Source: Blastococcus sp. CPCC 205250 (lineage in GTDB: Bacteria; Actinomycetota; Actinomycetes; Mycobacteriales; Geodermatophilaceae). From it: DNA of 64,000 nt. The notes beneath the pieces were generated by a model. It saw nothing but the letters and a program-made list of their open reading frames with translations. It had not been told where the DNA came from and searched no databases. The stretch covers positions 1-64,000 of the forward strand of contig NZ_JABGCG010000004.1 in assembly GCF_019799925.1 (NCBI RefSeq). The letters run 5' to 3'. Below are positions 57,720 through 64,000 of this stretch, one piece after another. Position numbers and translations under genes: made by a program. Positions within the stretch are counted from its first letter, which is position 1, and the number at the start of each line of letters is the position of its first letter.

Positions 57720-57765
57720 GGGTCCTGCCTCTGGTGGTGTGATCCCGGTAACCTCACTTGAACCT

Positions 57766-57779
57766 AAGGCAACTGTCTT
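57766..57779. promoter_or_regulatory. TetR operator site A
   Basis: AAGGCAACTGTCTT fits the dyad AAGRC-N4-GYCTT. It lies between the divergent carboxymuconolactone-like gene (start 57719) and the tetR gene (start 57810). Three more copies lie before the aldehyde dehydrogenase and the solute-binding protein genes. Confidence 0.65.
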
Positions 57780-57809
57780 GATCCTGTCCAGCATGGTTCC
57801 ATTCCCGGC

Positions 57810-58481
57810 ATGACAGGAGTGGTGGTGTCCACGCAGGAGCAACTGGTCCGGGTGGGGGAGCGGCTGTTCGCTCGGCACGGTCTCGACGGCGTCTCGCTTC
57901 GGCAGATCGGGGCAGAGGCCGGCAACGCCAACAACTCCGCCGTCCAGTACCACTTCGGGTCCAAAGACCAGCTCGTCCGGGCGATCTACGAGTACCGCCT
58001 CCCACGCCTGCATGCCCGGCGCGCGCTGCTCATCGAGGAGGCCCCCGCCGACGACCTCCGCGGCTGGATCGAGTGCCAGGCCCGCGCGATACTCGAGCAG
58101 AGCGAGCTCGAGGACAGTCACTACGCCGGCTTCCTGGCCGTGGTGCACCACTACGGCCGGTCGGACGTCTTCGAGCCCATCCCTGAGCCCTACGCCGGAA
58201 ACTCCCGGGCCTATTTCAACCGCCTGCGCTCGCTGCTCACCCAGCTGCCCGAGTCGCTACGCAGCCCGCGCGTCTCCCGGGCGATGAGCCTGATCGTGCA
58301 CACGGCTGCGGACCGGGAACGAGCCCGGGCCGCCGGCGCTCCGGTGCTGCCCTTCGCGCTCGAGCTGGAGAGCCTCGTCGACGGCCTGGTCGGGTTCCTC
58401 TCGGCGCCGGCGTCGGCGCGCAGCCTCGCCGCCCTCGAAGGTGTCAGCGCTACCGGGCTGTCCTGGCCGCTGGGGGTGTGA
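57810..58481 (+). CDS. TetR-family regulator of the catabolic cluster
   Basis: The 223-residue protein has an N-terminal HTH (EQLVRVGERLFARHGLDGVS, then LRQIGAEAGNANNSAVQYHF) and a helical ligand domain. It is divergent from the SDR operon, with the dyad AAGRC-N4-GYCTT in the intergenic gap. The same motif before the aldehyde dehydrogenase and the solute-binding protein makes it the likely local regulator of all three units. An acyl-CoA or pathway substrate could be the inducer. Confidence 0.87.
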   Translation: MTGVVVSTQEQLVRVGERLFARHGLDGVSLRQIGAEAGNANNSAVQYHFGSKDQLVRAIYEYRLPRLHARRALLIEEAPADDLRGWIECQARAILEQSELEDSHYAGFLAVVHHYGRSDVFEPIPEPYAGNSRAYFNRLRSLLTQLPESLRSPRVSRAMSLIVHTAADRERARAAGAPVLPFALELESLVDGLVGFLSAPASARSLAALEGVSATGLSWPLGV

Positions 58482-58521
58482 CGCGGCGGCCGGGCGCGCG
58501 TCTGCGCCCGGCCACCGGCCG

Positions 58522-59988
58522 TCACCGGCCCAGGGTGATGCGGGTGTTCTTCACCTGGGAGAACTCGTTCAAGCCCTCGATCCCGCCGAGCCGGCCGTAG
58601 CCGCTCTCCTTGTAGCCGCCGTACGGGCCGCTGGGCTGGATCTCGCTGAAGGCGTTGATCCACACCGAACCCGACTCCAGCCGGCCGGCCACCCGGTGGG
58701 CCCGCTCGAAGTCCGACGTGTGAGCGTAGGCGACCAGGCCGAAGTCGGAGTCGTTGGCGATCGCCACGGCCTCGTCCTCGGTGTCGAACGGCATCACCGA
58801 CACCACAGGACCGAAGGTCTCGACCTGCGCCAAGGGGCTGCTGTTGGGGACGTCGGCGAAGACGGTGGGCTCGATGTAGTACCCGTCGGCGAGGTCCCCG
58901 CCCAGACGCTTGCCGCCGGTCAGCAGCCGGCCCGTCCCCGAGCGCACCGCCTCGTAGATCGTCCCGGTGATCCGGTCGGCGGCCGCCGCGCTGACGACCG
59001 GGCCCATCACCATCGACGGGTCGAACGGATTCCCGATCGGGACGTGTGCGACTGCGGCCACCAGCCGCTCCTGGAACTCCGGGTAGATGCTGCGCTCCAC
59101 CAGAATCCGGCTGCCGCAAGCGCAGCTCTGCCCGGACTGGGTGACCGGCCCCATGAAGGCCGCGATCATCACCGCACGGTCGAGGTCGGCGTCGGCGAAC
59201 ACCACGTTGGCCGACTTGCCGCCGAGCTCGAACGACAGGGGCTTGAGCGTGTCGGCGGCCGCGACCGCGATCTTCTTCGCGATCGCGCCGCTGCCGGTGA
59301 AGTGCAGCTTGCCGATGCCGCGGTGTCGCACGAGCGCGTCGCCGGCCTCGGGCCCACCGGGGACGACATTGACCAAGCCGGCCGGCAGCCCGACCTCACG
59401 GCAGATCTCGCCGAAGCGCAGCGGCGCCAGCGGAGCCAGCTCCGGCGGCTTGATGACCACCGCGTTGCCCGCGGCCAGCGCCGGGGCGACCGCCATGGCG
59501 ATCCCGACCAGCGGCCCGTTCCACGGCACGATCACACCGATGACCCCGTACGGCTCCCGGGTGATCATGTTGACGTCGTGCGACCCCATGACCGGCGCGG
59601 TCTGCCCGGTGACCTTGTCGACCCAGCCGGCGTAGTAGTCGAAGAACCGGGCCAGCAACCCGACCTGACCGGGCGACATCATGATCGGCACCGCATAGTC
59701 GTGCACGTTGAGCCGGGCAAGCGTCTCGGTGTCCGCCTCGATGGCTCGCGCCAAGGCGAAGAGCAGGTCGCGGCGGCGATCCACCGGCAGGGCCACCCAC
59801 TCGCGCTGCGCGGCCGCGGCGCTGCGCACGGCCCGGTCGATCTCCTCCGGCCCGGCCATCGGGATGACCGCGTTGACCTGGCCAGTCCCCGGGAAGACGT
59901 GGTCGAACGTGCCCCCGGACGCCTCGGCCAGCCGGTCGTCGCCGATGAGCAGCGCCGGGGTCGTCTCGATCGTGGGTGTTGCCGTCAT
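58522..59988 (-). CDS. Aldehyde dehydrogenase
   Basis: The 488-residue protein has VIVPWNGPLVGIAMAVAPAL and the general-base Glu in LSFELGGKSANVVFADADLD. The catalytic Cys is in SGQSCACGSRILVERSIYPE, and QVETFGPVVSVMPFDTEDEA follows. It would oxidise an aldehyde to the acid with NAD or NADP, next after an SDR. The ATG at 59988 is used; a possible in-frame extension to 60024 lacks conserved sequence. Operator site B lies 59 bases upstream. It is convergent with the TetR gene. Confidence 0.9.
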   Translation of the reverse strand: MTATPTIETTPALLIGDDRLAEASGGTFDHVFPGTGQVNAVIPMAGPEEIDRAVRSAAAAQREWVALPVDRRRDLLFALARAIEADTETLARLNVHDYAVPIMMSPGQVGLLARFFDYYAGWVDKVTGQTAPVMGSHDVNMITREPYGVIGVIVPWNGPLVGIAMAVAPALAAGNAVVIKPPELAPLAPLRFGEICREVGLPAGLVNVVPGGPEAGDALVRHRGIGKLHFTGSGAIAKKIAVAAADTLKPLSFELGGKSANVVFADADLDRAVMIAAFMGPVTQSGQSCACGSRILVERSIYPEFQERLVAAVAHVPIGNPFDPSMVMGPVVSAAAADRITGTIYEAVRSGTGRLLTGGKRLGGDLADGYYIEPTVFADVPNSSPLAQVETFGPVVSVMPFDTEDEAVAIANDSDFGLVAYAHTSDFERAHRVAGRLESGSVWINAFSEIQPSGPYGGYKESGYGRLGGIEGLNEFSQVKNTRITLGR

Positions 59989-60046
59989 GAGCCGGGATCC
60001 CTCCGTCGGGTGGGCGTGTGCCACCTGTCACAGTCGTGGCCACAGT

Positions 60047-60060
60047 AAGACGCTTGCCTT
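60047..60060. promoter_or_regulatory. TetR operator site B
   Basis: AAGACGCTTGCCTT fits the dyad AAGRC-N4-GYCTT. It overlaps a possible minus-strand -10, TACTGT (60047-60042), upstream of the aldehyde dehydrogenase. Confidence 0.6.
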
Positions 60061-60128
60061 CGGAACTGGAAGGGCAGGCCTGGCTACACCCGCGGATGGA
60101 GCGCCCTCAGCCGCGCAGCACGTCGGTT

Positions 60129-60195
60129 AAGACAAAAGGCTTGATTGTGATGCAGGTCATCAGTACGGTCGGGACGACTTGAAGGCGCCTGTCTT
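60129..60195 (+). promoter_or_regulatory. Promoter with two TetR operator sites (C and D) for the solute-binding protein
   Basis: AAGACAAAAGGCTT (60129-60142, site C, one mismatch to the dyad) overlaps TTGATT (60141-60146), the -35. TACGGT (60164-60169) is the -10, with a 17-base spacer. AAGGCGCCTGTCTT (60182-60195, site D) lies just after the predicted start of transcription. Two operators around one promoter favour tight repression. The coding start is at 60219. Confidence 0.65.
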
Positions 60196-60218
60196 AAGGA
60201 CGCCGGTTCCCCTACTTG

Positions 60219-61478
60219 ATGAAGCGGTGGGCAATGCGCAACAGAGGCATGGCAGTGATGGGGATGATGTGCGCCGTCGCCCTGGTGGCGTCCGCGTGTG
60301 GCAGCGATGACGAGGAGTCGGGCGGCGGGGCCGGAGCCGGCGGCGGAGGTGGAGGCGGCGGCACCTTGCAGGTCGGGCTGCTCACCTCATTGAGCGGTCC
60401 GGGTGCCGCCGCAGCCGCCGATTCCATCCGTGGCGCTGAGGCGCGTTTCGCGGCCTACGAGGACGCCGGCGAGGGGTGTGCCGCCGACGTCGACTTTCAG
60501 ATCGTCGAGGCCGACGACACCACCAGCGCCCAGGGCGCCCTGGGCGGCGCTCAGAAACTGGTCCAGCAGGACGACGTCTTCGCGATGATCAACGTCAGCG
60601 CGTTCTTCTACGGCGCGGCGCCCTTCATGACCAGCCAGGGCGCCACCACGCCGGTCTTCGGCGGCGCCTGGGACGGTGCCCAGGAGTGGAGCGACACCGA
60701 CGACAACCTGTTCAACTCCGGCACCGTGCCGAACTATGAGGTCGTCTACGACCAGGCCGGTGAGTTCTTCAAGAGCCAGGGCGCGACCAGGGTCGCCGGT
60801 ATCTCCGTGGTCAGTCCCAGTTCACAGGCGGGTCTGGAGGTCGGCATGCAGTCGATGGAGGTCGCGGGCCTCGAGCGCGCCTACGTCAACAACAGCGTGC
60901 CCTTCGGCAGCACCGACGTCGGCCCGATCGTGCTCGGCATCATCGAGTCCCAGGCCGATGCCGTGTACACGACGCTGAACTTCGACACGTCGCTGGCCAT
61001 CATCGCCGGGCTCAGGCAGGCCGACTACCCGGTGAAGATCTTCCTCTCGCCGACCGGCTACGGCGCCGACCTGCTGGAGTCCGAGCCGGCCGTGGCGGTC
61101 GGCCAGGGCGTCACGTTCTCCTCGTCCTTCACCCCCGTCGAGCTGGACACTCCGGCGACCCAGGAGCTCAGCCGGGCGCTGATCGACCACAGCGACAACG
61201 AGTCCGGCATCCCCGGCTTCTACGAGAGCCAGGGCTGGTTCGGCGCCGACCTGTTCCTCTACGGCCTGGAGCAAGCCGGCTGCGATGCCAGCCGGGAGGA
61301 CTTGATCTCCACCCTGCAGGAGACCGACGACTGGGACGCCAACGGGCTCTACCCGAACCCGATTCCGCAGACCACGGTGGACTACGACCAGCAGTGCTTG
61401 TACTACGTGGTCCTCGAGGGCGACGCCTTCGTGCCCGTCGAGGGCGCCGACCCGTTCTGCGGCGAGCCGGTGAGCTGA
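60219..61478 (+). CDS. Substrate-binding lipoprotein of an ABC transporter, orphan
   Basis: The 419-residue protein is a lipoprotein: a signal helix with a lipobox (VALVASACGSDDE), then a Gly-rich linker, and a Peripla_BP_6 fold (LQVGLLTSLSGPGAAAAADS, then IRGAEARFAAYED). This is the branched-chain amino acid and aromatic-acid family of binding proteins. No permease or ATPase gene is visible in the island, so it must use a transporter encoded elsewhere, or act as a sensor. The ATG at 60219 is used; an ATG at 60234 also leaves a working signal. Ribosome site is weak. Confidence 0.85.
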   Translation: MKRWAMRNRGMAVMGMMCAVALVASACGSDDEESGGGAGAGGGGGGGGTLQVGLLTSLSGPGAAAAADSIRGAEARFAAYEDAGEGCAADVDFQIVEADDTTSAQGALGGAQKLVQQDDVFAMINVSAFFYGAAPFMTSQGATTPVFGGAWDGAQEWSDTDDNLFNSGTVPNYEVVYDQAGEFFKSQGATRVAGISVVSPSSQAGLEVGMQSMEVAGLERAYVNNSVPFGSTDVGPIVLGIIESQADAVYTTLNFDTSLAIIAGLRQADYPVKIFLSPTGYGADLLESEPAVAVGQGVTFSSSFTPVELDTPATQELSRALIDHSDNESGIPGFYESQGWFGADLFLYGLEQAGCDASREDLISTLQETDDWDANGLYPNPIPQTTVDYDQQCLYYVVLEGDAFVPVEGADPFCGEPVS

Positions 61479-61508
61479 CCGGACTCACTCGCACTGTCCA
61501 ACCGCCCG

Positions 61509-61534
61509 GCGCCCGCTCCCCGGGGAGCGGGCGC
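61509..61534 (+). terminator. Intrinsic terminator after the binding-protein gene
   Basis: GCGCCCGCTCCCC and GGGGAGCGGGCGC form a 26-base perfect palindrome with no loop spared, followed by TAGTTGTTGG. It lies 30 bases after the stop. Confidence 0.65.
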
Positions 61535-61621
61535 TAGTTGTTGGTATCGACGGCATGAACCGTCACCCATGCTCGCCCGATCCGCGGCCCGCGAACCGTG
61601 GCTGCTCCCCAGGAGGTCTTC

Positions 61622-62440
61622 ATGGCACGTCTCGAGGGCACGGTCGCCTTCATCACCGGCATCGGCCGCGGTCAGGGCCGCAGCCACGCGCTGCGCCTGG
61701 CGGAGGAGGGCGCCGACATCATCGGCGTCGACGTCTGCGCCGACTTCGCCTCGGTCGCCTATCCGATGGCCACCGAGGACGACCTCGCCGAGACCGTCCG
61801 CCAGGTCGAGGCCCTCGACCGGCGGATCGTCGCCCGCAAGGCCGACACCCGCGACCGCGCCGCGCTGCAGGCCGTCGTCGACGAGGGCGTCGCCCAGTTC
61901 GGCCGGCTCGACTTCACCGTCGCCAATGCAGGCATCAGCCCCGGCCTGTTCAAGCTGACCACGCCGGAGGAGGACCAGCAGGCCTGGGACGAGGGCATCG
62001 GCGTCAACCTCACCGGCGTCTGGAACACCACCCAGGTGGCCATCCCGCACATCGTCGCCGGCGGCCGCGGCGGCGCCATCGTGCTGACCGGCTCGACGGC
62101 GGGTCTGCGCGGCATGGGCGGCGGGGTCTACGGCGTGGCCAAGCACGGCGTCGTCGGCATCATGCGCGGCCTGGCCAACGACCTCGCCGGCCAGAGCATC
62201 CGCGTGAACGTCGTGCACCCGACCGCCGTGAACACCCTGATGGCGACCAACGAGGCGATGCAGGGCTTCCTCGCCACGCAGGTCGACAAGGGCGTGCACC
62301 TGCGCAACGCCCTGCCGGTGGACATGCTGGAGCCCGCCGACATCAGCAACGCGGTCGCCTTTCTCTGCTCCCCCGAGGGCCGGTACATCACCGGCACGAA
62401 CCTCCCGGTCGACGCCGGTTTCGTGAACCGCATCGGCTAA
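61622..62440 (+). CDS. Mycofactocin-type SDR (third)
   Basis: The 272-residue SDR has FITGIGRGQGRSHALRLAEE, VDVCADFASVAYPMATEDDL, the catalytic Ser in AIVLTGSTAGLRGMGGG and the Tyr-x-x-x-Lys in VYGVAKHG. The family insertion marks it as mycofactocin-coupled. AGGAGG lies six bases before the ATG at 61622. It is on the opposite strand from the other two SDRs of the cluster and precedes the VOC gene by 41 bases. Confidence 0.87.
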   Translation: MARLEGTVAFITGIGRGQGRSHALRLAEEGADIIGVDVCADFASVAYPMATEDDLAETVRQVEALDRRIVARKADTRDRAALQAVVDEGVAQFGRLDFTVANAGISPGLFKLTTPEEDQQAWDEGIGVNLTGVWNTTQVAIPHIVAGGRGGAIVLTGSTAGLRGMGGGVYGVAKHGVVGIMRGLANDLAGQSIRVNVVHPTAVNTLMATNEAMQGFLATQVDKGVHLRNALPVDMLEPADISNAVAFLCSPEGRYITGTNLPVDAGFVNRIG

Positions 62441-62481
62441 GCGTCCGCCAGTCGGCGCGCTCGAACTCATCAAGGAGTGGC

Positions 62482-62868
62482 ATGAGCGTTCAAGGCATCT
62501 CCCACGTCAGCCTCACCGTCACGGACCTTGACGCCAGCACCGCGTGGTACGCGGCGGTCCTCGGCTGGACCGAGCAGGCGCGGGGGGAGACGGACACGAC
62601 CACGTTCGCCTACGGCACGCTCGAGGACGGCACCGTGCTGGTCCTCAGGCGCCACCGGGCCGGCTCGCGAGACGCGTTCGACGAAACGCAGGCCGGGCTC
62701 GACCACCTGTCGTTCGCCTACACCGGTCAGGCCGACCTCGAGCAGCTCGCCGAGCGGCTGGCGACGGCGGGCACCACGTGGACCCCGATCCAGGCGACCG
62801 ACTACGCCCTCGTCCTCAACTTCCGGGACCCGGACAACACGGCGCTCGAGGCCACCGCGGCCCCGTGA
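62482..62868 (+). CDS. VOC-family (glyoxalase-like) protein
   Basis: The 128-residue protein has the VOC fold: ISHVSLTVTDLDASTAWYAA, then LGWTEQARGE, with later AGLDHLSFAYTG and VLNFRDPDNTALEATAA. Metal ligands His near the start, His in the second unit and Glu near the end are in place, as in lactoylglutathione lyase and ring-cleavage dioxygenase relatives. AAGGAG lies before the ATG. It may isomerise or cleave a pathway intermediate. Confidence 0.82.
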   Translation: MSVQGISHVSLTVTDLDASTAWYAAVLGWTEQARGETDTTTFAYGTLEDGTVLVLRRHRAGSRDAFDETQAGLDHLSFAYTGQADLEQLAERLATAGTTWTPIQATDYALVLNFRDPDNTALEATAAP

Positions 62869-62967
62869 GCCGGCCACTGTTCGCATTCCGGACGGTGACC
62901 TCACCAGCTCAATCGGGCGGCAGTTGCCGACCCCGACCTTGCCAGCTCACCCCCTGAGCCGACGAGT

Positions 62968-63076
62968 ACATGAACAAGCTCGAGGGCTGTCCGACGAGGA
63001 CAAGGCCAAGATCATGGGCGGCAACCTGAACAAGCTGTTTGGCTTCGCCGCCGATGACAGAGTGCTCGCCGCCTGA
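62968..63076 (+). pseudogene. C-terminal scrap of an amidohydrolase_2-type gene
   Basis: About 35 codons read RGLSDEDKAKIMGGNLNKLF then GFAADDR and a stop, the normal end of amidohydrolase_2 (PF04909-type) proteins. No upstream part of such a gene is present, and no start is credible. It lies 100 bases after the VOC gene, so the cluster has probably lost a hydrolase. Confidence 0.6.
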
Positions 63077-63098
63077 TCAGCACGACCCCGTGCACGAC

Positions 63099-63144
63099 CT
63101 GAGGCGCCGGCCGGACGAGCTCGACCGTCCGCCCGGCGCCTCAG
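63099..63144 (+). terminator. Hairpin terminator at the end of the catabolic cluster
   Basis: CTGAGGCGCCGG (63099-63110) and CCGGCGCCTCAG (63133-63144) form a 12-bp stem, and CGGAC/GTCCG inside can extend it. It lies 23 bases after the amidohydrolase scrap. Confidence 0.6.
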
Positions 63145-63800
63145 CCGTGTACGCAACGACATGAGGCATCTTGTGTCCTCGGTCACAAACCATCGGCGCG
63201 CGATTCCAGACCAGCATCGCATTTGGACGATGCGCGCCCCGCTCAGCCGACGCTGTCAGCTCTCGGGGCATGCGGCTTCGTCGACAACGACAAGACCAGG
63301 TCGCGCGCTCTTGCGTCCGGCCCTGATCGCGCTCCTCGGCACACACGGAGAAGGTGATCTGCCTTTCCGGCGGGCAGCGCACCTCGTGCACCCCTTATGC
63401 ACCCAATAGTGTCGTCGATGCGCGTGCGGATCCGACTTGTCCCAACTGTCGGCTGGTCCCTCGACCTGCGCAATCAGCAATTGCCAGCATCAGTCATAAC
63501 CATCAAGATCAAGTCGCACGGTCCATGCGTCTCGCAACCTTCGTGACGCCCCGGCGTACATGGACACCGAATTGTTCACGCCGGTCGGACAGGCGCTTGT
63601 TGGAGACCTGCCGACGTCATCAGGGACCCAACTGCGCCCTGGCCCGGTTGATCCTGGGTCCGACAGGAGGCGAACTAGAGCAGGACCGGGGGAGAAGTGC
63701 TCGGCTATTCAGCGTCGCGGGCTGGGACGCACCGGCCTGCTCGACCGACTGCCGCGCGGCGATTGAGTGGAGGCGTCAACACGCCCGAACGCGGGGGAGC
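63145..63800. other. Right end of the island without recognisable gene
   Basis: No open frame shows a family motif or natural composition. A region near 63430 (DPTCPNCRLVPRP) could be a shadow. The stretch ends at the right arm-type repeat. Confidence 0.4.
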
Positions 63801-63827
63801 AGTACAGCAACTGGTACAGCAACGCGG
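63801..63827 (+). repeat. Right arm-type integrase site
   Basis: Two direct copies of GTACAGCAAC, one of them followed by GCGG, form a 27-bp block that is 26/27 identical to 34883-34909. It lies 99 bases inside the right att repeat. The pair of blocks flanks the attachment core when the island is circular. Confidence 0.6.
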
Positions 63828-63925
63828 CTTGAACGGAGATGAATTCAGGCGGACGGAGGGGGACGTCGCGGCCGTCTGACCTGGGCATATAGGACTTTCG
63901 CAGACAAAGGTGAACCGCTCGAATG

Positions 63926-63975
63926 TGACTGGGGGTCAAGGGGTCGCAGGTTCAAATCCTGTCAGCCCGACAGTG
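63926..63975 (+). repeat. attR core: copy of the 3' tRNA-Pro repeat
   Basis: This 50-bp copy is identical to 34780-34829, but the 5' half of the tRNA is missing before it. It marks the right junction of the island with the chromosome. It is followed by CAGGTCAGAGGCGGGTCGCC without the 6-base insert seen at the left. Confidence 0.93.
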
Positions 63976-64000
63976 CAGGTCAGAGGCGGGTCGCCCCACG

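Noticed and set aside
61509..61534. Perfect palindrome as a regulator-binding site
   Set aside because: Its position 30 bases after a stop, its length and GC content fit a terminator better.
63145..63800. Short open frames near the right end as cargo genes
   Set aside because: No family motif, no ribosome site and unnatural composition in all frames.

Overview
The window is very GC-rich actinobacterial chromosome. Gene order matches the region of mycobacteria that runs from a HAD phosphatase through tlyA, nadK, recN, steA, mctB, pyrG, a Nudix gene, xerD, parA, scpA, scpB, a pseudouridine synthase and cmk to der. Codon bias, many GTG starts, 4-base stop/start overlaps and several apparently leaderless genes suggest a Geodermatophilaceae-like organism (Blastococcus, Geodermatophilus or Modestobacter). 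That placement is inference from gene order and style, not from a database search.

Region 1 (1-34700) is core chromosome. It opens with the last bases of 23S rRNA, then 5S rRNA and a strong terminator. Next come a repeat-bearing TPR protein, an SSB-like protein, a DUF1015 protein, a HAD phosphatase, tlyA, nadK, recN, a methyltransferase and a TetR regulator. A cell-envelope and division operon follows: steA, mctB, a MraY-like membrane protein, a MurJ-like flippase, a glycosyltransferase and a large membrane protein. It runs into pyrG and a Nudix hydrolase. After that lie ald, xerD, a ParA with an RHH-like partner, scpA, scpB, an rRNA pseudouridine synthase, chorismate mutase, cmk, der and an alpha/beta hydrolase.

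Region 2 (34780-63975) is a genomic island of about 29 kb in the 3' part of a tRNA-Pro(GGG) gene. It is bounded by a perfect 50-bp direct repeat, with the integrase and excisionase genes just inside the left end. Near-identical 27-bp arm-type repeats lie inside both ends. No conjugation or replication genes are visible.

The island has three parts. The left part (36-40.4 kb) is decayed: coupled small ORFs, a secreted esterase with an apparent frameshift, an amidohydrolase scrap and an IS110-family remnant. The middle (40.6-50.6 kb) is a divergent amino-acid module. It contains a DMT exporter, PhzF, an ArgP/LysG-type regulator, a TPP-dependent E1-like enzyme, a PaiB-like protein, a standalone B3/4 tRNA-editing domain and an XRE-cupin regulator, facing a PLP gamma-lyase-type enzyme and a MOSC protein. 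Two promoters of the module share one operator-like motif. The composition suggests handling of a toxic or sulfur-type amino acid, with canavanine as one specific hypothesis. The right part (50.9-63.1 kb) is a catabolic cluster: an ArsR regulator, two acyl-CoA dehydrogenases, a thiolase, three mycofactocin-type SDRs, a carboxymuconolactone-decarboxylase-like protein, a TetR regulator, an aldehyde dehydrogenase, an orphan solute-binding lipoprotein and a VOC protein. Four copies of one dyad motif mark its promoters as a likely TetR regulon. The cluster looks like alcohol-to-aldehyde-to-acyl-CoA catabolism.
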